A stretch of 64,000 bases of DNA from Nelumbo lutea (taxonomy: Eukaryota > Streptophyta > Magnoliopsida > Proteales > Nelumbonaceae). Positions 57,962 through 64,000 of this stretch are shown here, piece after piece. The first letter of the stretch is position 1. The number at the start of each line of letters is the position of its first letter. The position numbers were made by a program, and so were the translations under genes. Under the pieces are notes generated by a model that was not told where the DNA came from, did no database searches, and saw nothing but the letters and a program-made list of their open reading frames with translations. The stretch is from the NCBI GenBank assembly GCA_022828595.1, contig JAKGHH010000005.1, forward strand, positions 67,637,655 to 67,701,654, written 5' to 3'.

Positions 57962-58053
57962 GGGATCTGTTCCTCACATAGGGGCGCCTCACAGGCAAAT
58001 CCACTGTTCATTGTGAGATCAGAATGAGGCGCCCTATGTGAGGAGCAGATCCC
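57962..58053. repeat. Strong hairpin, 29-30 bp arms
   Basis: The arms GGGATCTGTTCCTCACATAG + GGGCGCCTCA and TGAGGCGCCC + TATGTGAGGAGCAGATCCC pair almost throughout with a loop of about 33 bases. It lies 24 bp from the family H copy and does not share its core, so it may be a different MITE or a small-RNA precursor. Confidence 0.65.
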
Positions 58054-58279
58054 GTCTCTCATTTGTAAGCACTGAAACTGATTTCCATATGTACGGGCAT
58101 TTCAAATATACGTACTCAAAAACACATATTCTACGGAGTGTTCAGGGGTTGCTGGTGAGGCGACCTACTTTTCAAAATAAAAACAGTTGCCGCTTCAGCA
58201 AAATAATATGGTTTTTGTGAGGTTGGTGTGATCCCAATTTTTTTGTTAATATGGTAAAGATATATTGATTTTTTTTTTT

Positions 58280-58669
58280 GGTAAAATACAAAAAGCTTCC
58301 CTGAAGTTTCTGATAATCATCAAAACCTCCCTTATAGTTTCACTTTAACAAAAATCTTTCTTTTATTCTTGAAAAATTCAACAAATATTTTCCCTTTCAT
58401 CAATGACCAAGACAGAAAACGTAAAAAATTGAATGGAAGTGCACCTCACCATGCATGAAAAACAAGTGCAGGAGATCCGAGCTTGGGATAAACAGAAATG
58501 ATAATTAGTCTCAGTAGACCAAGAAAATCATCAACATATGAAAGGGTAAAATATGTATTTGAAAAGATTTGATCATGGATTTAACATTTTTCGTCATGAT
58601 TATCGACAGAAGGAAGGCTTTTATGAATTTTTTCTTTTTTAAATAGCAGGAAGGTTTTTATATTTTACC
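58280..58669. mobile_element. TIR element, 390 bp, Mutator-like
   Basis: The ends GGTAAAATACAAAAAGCTTC and GGTAAAATATAAAAACCTTC (other strand) pair. It is flanked by T runs (58271-58279 and 58670-58677), so a target duplication cannot be judged. Non-coding. The end sequence resembles the 34992-35518 element in its TAAA...CCTCCC pattern. Confidence 0.6.
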
Positions 58670-58704
58670 TTTTTTTTATATATCTACCAACAATATTGAT
58701 TTTA

Positions 58705-58790
58705 AAACAAGGAGCCGCTGGCGCTGGTTGATAAGGTATTGTGTTTGGTGATCCAGAGACTTGGGATCCAATACCACTGGACCATGGTTG
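58705..58790 (+). repeat. tRNA-like SINE fragment
   Basis: TGGCGCTGGTTGATAAGGTA resembles a box A and GACTTGGGATCCAATACC a box B. No terminal features. Confidence 0.3.
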
Positions 58791-58799
58791 TTGGGGGTA

Positions 58800-59325
58800 A
58801 TGGGCTAATATTGCTTAATTTGCTTATAACAAGACTACACATCTTCTACAATAGGGACTCATCAATGATCAACATACGATAAAGTATGAACATAATGGAG
58901 ATGTGCCGCAAACGGATCATATTAAAAGCATTGTTGGTACCAACATTTATTCCGACAGATCATCAATTAAGAGAATTTATAGAGTAAAGAAGGAAGAAGA
59001 GTAAATAGAAAAGAAAAGAAAGAAAAAAAAAAAATGACGGTTAAGAATATAGGGATAGTGCAACTTATTGGCAGGCCCACCCTTGTCAAGGGGGAGGTTG
59101 ACGAATCTGAATGAAACGCATGTAAGTGGGGGCCACGTGTAGAGAGAGGGTCTATAATATTCCAAACGGATACGGACATTGTGTTTCATGTAAGTGATGG
59201 ATGTTGGGGCAAATCCACATCTGGATTTGCTCCTCGTAGAGCGCTTCATGTCATAGCATATTATATCATGTATTGAAAATATCTTTATTCTTTTATCAAT
59301 AAAAAAGTACTAGTGGAAGTTTTGT
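58800..59325. other. Intergenic DNA, no gene
   Basis: A short hairpin (GCAAATCCACATCTGGATTTGC, arms 59212-59233) followed by TCATGTATTGAAAATATCTTT, a worn family H core. No exon. Confidence 0.45.
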
Positions 59326-59333
59326 GTGAGAAG

Positions 59334-59990
59334 TAGACCTGTTTATGGACTGGGTAGTCCGATGGCCCGGCCCGTTTTGGCCTGGGTTTGGACATACTCT
59401 TAGGCTCATGGGCTTGAAGTTGGGCCCAATACATTAAGTTCGTTTTTTCAGGCCAGGCTCGGGATTTATCATAAAAGCCTGGCCCGAGCTTGAGCCCAGT
59501 CTGATTTTATTTTATATAATAAAAAATATATAAATATTTATATATATTATATAATATTATATATATTAAATATGTTAATTATTCACCCAAAACCCTAATC
59601 CAACTTTTCCCTCTTTTGGCATTTTCTCTTTCTTTCGAATTGTTTCTTCACACTTTCTTTCTTCAACCTTCAAATTTCCCTGTTTTCACTCGGCCAGATA
59701 CACTTGTTACTCTTCCACCTCCTTCACCCAAACAGTCCAAATCCACCACACCATTGGTCTTAAACAAAACTTCAGAAATCTTTTAGATCTAACCAAAACT
59801 TCAAAATTTTGGGAACAATTTAGAAAAAGACAATTGCAATTTAGATATAATAGATCGGGCTTTGGGGTTTTATGAGAGCCGGGCTCGAGACCCAATTACA
59901 GGCCCGATAGTTGAACCGGGGTCAGGTTCAAGCTTTATCAAATTCTGTTAATAACTAATGAAATCCCAGTTCAACCCATGAACAGATCTA
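59334..59990. mobile_element. hAT-type non-autonomous element, 657 bp
   Basis: A perfect 8 bp GTGAGAAG lies at 59326-59333 and 59991-59998. The left end TAGACCTGTTTATGGACTGG pairs with the right end on the other strand TAGATCTGTTCATGGGTTGA. Sub-terminal parts are rich in GGCCCG / CGGGCC, as in the 29720-30394 element. The centre has an AT core (59512-59580) and a CT-rich, leader-like piece (59585-59760). No transposase. Confidence 0.85.
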
Positions 59991-59998
59991 GTGAGAAG

Positions 59999-60709
59999 CA
60001 CTCTCTAAATCCATGATTTCAAAGATATTTATGCATCTATCAAAGAGGGGCATTCATGAGTTTTTTGGAATAAATTTTTTCATCTATTGTAATATCAAAG
60101 GGGATATAGAGGTTAGGGATAAAATTTAAAGGAGAAAGGGTTAGGGTCAGACCAAGAAGTATTTGGATTTAAGTCTCTCTCTTAGAATTACCTAAGGCTT
60201 AAGCCCAATTTAATTTACCAGCAAATGAATCTTGGTTACAACTGAACAACCAAAGTAATAAAGTAATATATGCCTCAATAGTCAATAAATGAGGCAATAG
60301 AATTTGGTAGAAAACCATTTCAGACATAGGCAGATCTATGTATATGTCAATGTGGACAATTGTCCCCACTTAGATTTCAAATTTTTTTATATTAATGAAA
60401 ATTAATTTTTTTTTCACAATTGCACCTACTCAAATAAAATAGTAGGGTCGTTTTTTTTGTAATGAAAAAACTGAAATAATGAAAGTAAAATGACTCTTAT
60501 ACCTTCATTTTTTTTAAATGATAACTTACAAGCATTATCTTTTAAGTTTGAAAACAGGGCCATTCAAACAATCTATTTTTTTTTTTTTGAAGTTTAGGGT
60601 TGAAGGCTTGGAGTAGGTTGTTGGATTATGGATGAGGAAATCAGGGAAATGAACTACATAGAGTCCTTCCCTTATACTTCTGTTTGCTCTAACATAATAA
60701 CATTCCCAA
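59999..60709. other. Intergenic AT-rich DNA, no gene
   Basis: Nothing recognised beyond T-tracts at 60407, 60450 and 60575. Confidence 0.45.
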
Positions 60710-60972
60710 GGCTGTGTTTGGTTGCAGTGCAAATTTGCATTAGTACAGATGCATGGGAGTGCAAATGTAAAAAATGTAAATTCTTGTTTAATTTTGTCTT
60801 GGATTTTATTTTATTCTATTTCATATCTTAATTTACTTTATTTGTACTGCAATCAAATAAAGTAGGCTAAAATTTATAACAAAAATAGGTTAGAATTTAC
60901 ACTTAAATCATTTACACTGCCATGGTTTTGCATCAATACAAATTTATTGACATTGCAACTAAACACAACTTA
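60710..60972. mobile_element. Tourist-like MITE, family P (about 263 bp)
   Basis: The left end GGCTGTGTTTGGTTGCAGTG pairs with the other strand of the right end AAGTTGTGTTTAGTTGCAAT. Both have the GTGCAAAT/GTCAAT and GTAC/GTAT words of the family. The 3 bp flanks are not clean. Confidence 0.6.
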
Positions 60973-61639
60973 AGGATGAAACACACTTGGGGATATCTCT
61001 CTCTTGGTGTGTGATGTAACTGTTTTCGGTCATGTATCAATCTTTTGGCTAAGTACCCCGTCACCTTGTTTGCTCCCAAGTGGTCGATGAGTCGGAGGCT
61101 GAAGTAGAGCTCCCTAATGTAGTGCAACCCAGATGCTCCCTACAGGGGATGATCTGGCTACCAGCGATGATGGGAACTGAATCAGCTACTCCTGAGTTGA
61201 AGATGATATGCTCATCTTTGTAGGCGGCGGGAGTTGGTTGATCTGCAAGAATTGAATCAGAGAGCCCGGGGGTGTATACCCGGCGAGGTCACTCCAATGG
61301 CTAAGTTAGCACTTAGTTGAGATGAGAATGATATTAGAGAATGAGAGAGCTAGAGAGCAGGGGTTACCACCTCATTTCTTCGCCTTTTTTTGCCCCTAGG
61401 GGGGTGAGGTCTTTATAAACTGGAGTCCTCGTGGGTTTGGTGGAGCAGTTCCAGGATTCCCACTGTGATGGGACCTACTTTCATGTTAGGTGGGCATAAA
61501 GCAACCAACCGGTAAGGTTTCCCATTTCCGCCTAAATCGGGGAATGGGTGAGCTAATACAACCGTTACAAGTCACAATCCCATAAAACATGGGGTACGAT
61601 GGTGAGCTCCTCGGGGTTGTCACATGATGGCGAGGTGCC

Positions 61640-61830
61640 TAGTGGCAAGCTGCCTGTGCAGTGCCGAGTTGTCTAAGTTGCCAGGCTACATGATGGTGAG
61701 CTGCCTGTGGCGGGTTGCCTGTAAGTGTTGCATGGTGGCGAGCTACCTGTAAGGTGCCAAGCTGCAGGATGGTGAGCTATCTGTGGCGAGCTGCCTGTAA
61801 GTATCAGGCTGTCTGTAAGTGCCAAGAGTC
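61640..61830. repeat. Degenerate GAGCTGCCTGTAAGTG repeats
   Basis: Short units such as GGCGAGCTGCCTGTAAGTG, TGGTGAGCTATCTGTGG and GCGAGCTACCTGTAAGGTG are strung together over about 190 bp inside the LTR element. Continues in style at 62345-62520. Confidence 0.7.
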
Positions 61831-62016
61831 ATAATGTCATTGGAGGGACAAATCCTCCCTCATCATTTGCCCCCCACTCCCGAGTTGAAAGCAACTTGAC
61901 GAAGGGAGTAGATTTCTCCTTTTGGCCCGTAATTCGACGAGCTTGTAAGCACTGATTCAGTTTCTTAAGCTTTGGGAGCTGCTTGGAAGCGAGCTGCCCG
62001 TAAGGTACCGGGATCA

Positions 62017-62345
62017 ACTTATAGTCCACTCTCCTTGAACTTTGCCCATGCCGAAGAGGCGATTGGGTCTTTGAGCAGTATTGTAGCTCTTAGGCTTTGG
62101 GAGCGACTTGTAGTCCACTCCTGAACTTTGCCCATGCCGAAGAGGCGACTAGGTCTTGAATAGTATTGTAGCCCTTAGGCTTTGGTAGCGACTCATAGTC
62201 CACACCTGAACTTTGCCCATGCCGAAGAGGCGACTGGGTCTTGAGTAGTATTGTAGCCCTTAGGCTTTGGGAGCGACTCATAGCCCACTCATAAACTTTG
62301 CCCATGCCGAAGAGGCGACTAGGTCTTATGTAGTGCGGAGGTCTC
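62017..62345. repeat. Tandem repeat, period 85-86 bp, about 3.7 copies
   Basis: The block TTTGCCCATGCCGAAGAGGC starts at 62041, 62127, 62212 and 62297. Each unit also has GTAGCCCTTAGGCTTTGGGA and GACTCATAGTCCACTC. It lies inside the LTR element. Confidence 0.9.
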
Positions 62346-62354
62346 TGCCTATGA

Positions 62355-62525
62355 AGTGCCGATCTACCTAGGTGCTGAGCTGCCTGTGAGGTGCTGGGCT
62401 GACCAAGTGCCGAGCTGCCTGTAAGATGCTGGGCTGACCAATTGCCGAGCTGCTTGTGAGGTGCCGGGCTGACCAGGTGTAGGGCTGCCTATGAGGCATC
62501 GGGCTAACCAGGTGCCGAGCTGGAT
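62355..62525. repeat. Tandem repeat, period about 35 bp, 4-5 copies
   Basis: Units read GCCGAGCTGCCTGTAAGATG then CTGGGCTGACCAATT, with variants. Adjacent to the 85 bp array. Confidence 0.8.
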
Positions 62526-64000
62526 TGATGAGCTTCGTTGCTCTTTAGAGACCTGCAAGGAACTAAATGTCAGAGGACCCGAGGTGGTTAACCCGGTGAG
62601 GTCACTCCGATGGCTAAGTCAGTACTCTCATAGTGGACAGCGAGCTAAAAATCATAGTCTGAGAGCTTGAACTTGCTTACTTGCTTCTGGGGTTGGTGCC
62701 TTTATACAGGCATTGTTTGGTGTGGGCTTCACGCACCATCTGCGAGGTCGTCTATGTGGTTTGAGATTCTTGGAGGTAACTGTCATGCACGCTGGATATG
62801 CATGCCGAATTCGTCGGCGAGAACGTCTTGCAAGTCGCCAGGTCGGCACATGTGCTAGGTCACCAGGTCGCGGTTGTGCCATCCTGCCAGGTCGCGCCAG
62901 GGCCAGGCCGTCAGGCCACCGGGTGGGCACCTTAGATCTATGACTGCGCTGCATCAGCCTTGTGACGCCGATCACCCACTCCTACAAGAAGCTACTAGGA
63001 ACTCAACCTTCGGGGGCAGTACCACTAACTTTAGGTCAGCAGCTCGCACAGGAGCCTTGAAAGGCTCAACCAGCAAGGGCACCCATGTAGTCTGTTGGTC
63101 GCCAACTCCCGCGGAAGCCACGAAGAGCTCGTCTTTGTAGAGAGGACCTCGTAAAGAGGACTGGTGATGTTTTATCTGAATCGAAAGTAAAGTTGATAGA
63201 GCTGCTTAGTCTGTTAGCTCCCTGCACCGTCTTTGAGTTCATAAAAAAAAGGGAACTATAAAGTGAGAGCTTCAATTTCTAAAAAGTGAGGGCTTAGCTT
63301 TCTGAGAGAAAATGACTTAGCTTTTTGTAGGATGAGAACTTAGCTTTTTGTAGTGTGTTCCCATAGACAGCGCCAATTGATATAACTGTTTTTGGTCATG
63401 TATCAATCTTTTGGCTAAGTACCTCATCACCTTGTCTGCTCCCAAGTCGTCGATGACTTAGAGGTTGAAGTAGAGCTCCCTAGTGTAGCGCAGCCCAAAT
63501 GCTCCCTGTAGGGGATGATCTAGCTACCAACAATGATAGAAACTGAACTAGCTACTCCCGAGCTGAAGATGATCTGCTCATCTTTGTAGGTGGTGGGAGC
63601 TGGTTGATCTACAAGAAATGAATTAGAGAGCCCGAGAGTGTATACCCGGCGAGGTCACTCCGATGGCTAACTTAGCACTTAGTAGTGAGATGAGAATGAT
63701 ATTAGAGAATGAGAGAGATAGAGAGCAAGGGTTACCACCTCATTTCTTCACTTATTTTTGCCCTTGGGGGGTGAGGTCTTTATATATTGGAGTCTTCATG
63801 GATTTGGTGGAGCAGTTCATGGGTTCCCGCTGTGATGGAACCTGCTTCCATGTTAGGTGGGCATAAAACCACCAACCAGTAAGGTTGCCCATTTCCGCCT
63901 AAATCGGGGAGTGGGTGAGCTTATACAACCGTTACAAGTCATAATCCCGTAAAATGTGGGGTACGGTGGTGAGCTCCTCGGGGTTGTCACATGATGGTGA

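Larger units (their letters stand above)
61012..64000 (-). mobile_element. LTR retrotransposon, minus orientation, running off the window
   Basis: Sequence from 61012 (TGATGTAACTGTTTTCGGTC) repeats from 63378 (TGATATAACTGTTTTTGGTC) with high identity for at least 620 bp, to the window end; the offset is 2366 bp. Just left of the second copy, read on the minus strand, is ATTGGCGCTGTCTATGGG (63377-63360), a plant Gypsy-like primer binding site, so 63378 onward is the 5' LTR and 61012 onward the 3' LTR. The LTR length cannot be given because one copy is cut off. No gag or pol motif was seen between them, so the element is small or internally deleted. Confidence 0.7.

Noticed and set aside
61640..62525. 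Tandem arrays as CRISPR
   Set aside because: Units are adjacent without unique spacers, and this is a plant nuclear sequence.

Overview
This 64 kb window is nuclear DNA of a flowering plant, most likely a non-grass angiosperm with a repeat-rich genome. Evidence: split genes with GT-AG introns, plant-only gene families (a plastid ADP-glucose pyrophosphorylase large subunit, a secreted GH5 mannanase, a PV42-type SnRK1 gamma-like protein), AT-rich intergenic DNA and many plant transposons. The species cannot be named from the sequence alone. There is nothing prokaryotic or viral here.

Genes. (1) 1426-2193 (+) is the last exon of a plant nuclear-type protein, possibly PCH1/F-box At2g16365-like. 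(2) 12023-16005 (-) is a complete 7-exon gene for a four-CBS SnRK1-gamma-like protein of PV42 type (431 aa). A decayed gene-like stretch of unknown identity lies downstream of it at about 9945-11260 (-). (3) 24411-28053 (+) is a 3-exon gene for a coiled-coil protein with an Arg-rich segment and a C-terminal membrane anchor (403 aa), family not recognised. (4) 45359-48961 (+) is a 5-exon endo-beta-1,4-mannanase gene (433 aa). (5) 49972-54806 (-) is a 14-exon gene for the AGPase large subunit (528 aa), convergent with the mannanase gene. All four complete gene models were assembled exon by exon; every intron junction keeps frame.

Repeats fill the rest. At 3.0-7.0 kb a LINE reverse transcriptase is split by a nest: LINE, then a 3.46 kb Mutator-type element, then a MITE, then a 0.97 kb Mutator-type element, then a 0.4 kb element. 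Most boundaries carry target-site duplications that can be read directly. Other Mutator-like TIR elements with 8-9 bp duplications lie at 8.3-9.9, 17.5-18.0, 22.6-23.8 (carrying a LINE RNase H piece), 31.9-33.1, 35.0-35.5 and 58.3-58.7 kb. Two hAT-type elements with perfect 8 bp duplications lie at 29.7-30.4 and 59.3-60.0 kb. Tourist-like, hairpin and palindromic-end MITE families each have several copies. A Gypsy element without pol (39.6-44.2 kb) and a second LTR element with tandem-repeat-rich LTRs (61.0 kb to the window end) occupy the right half.

Three genes concern carbohydrate use: starch synthesis (AGPase), mannan hydrolysis (mannanase) and sugar/energy signalling (SnRK1 gamma-like). 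Their proximity is probably chance. The main novelty is the nested and cargo-carrying DNA transposons rather than a new gene system.
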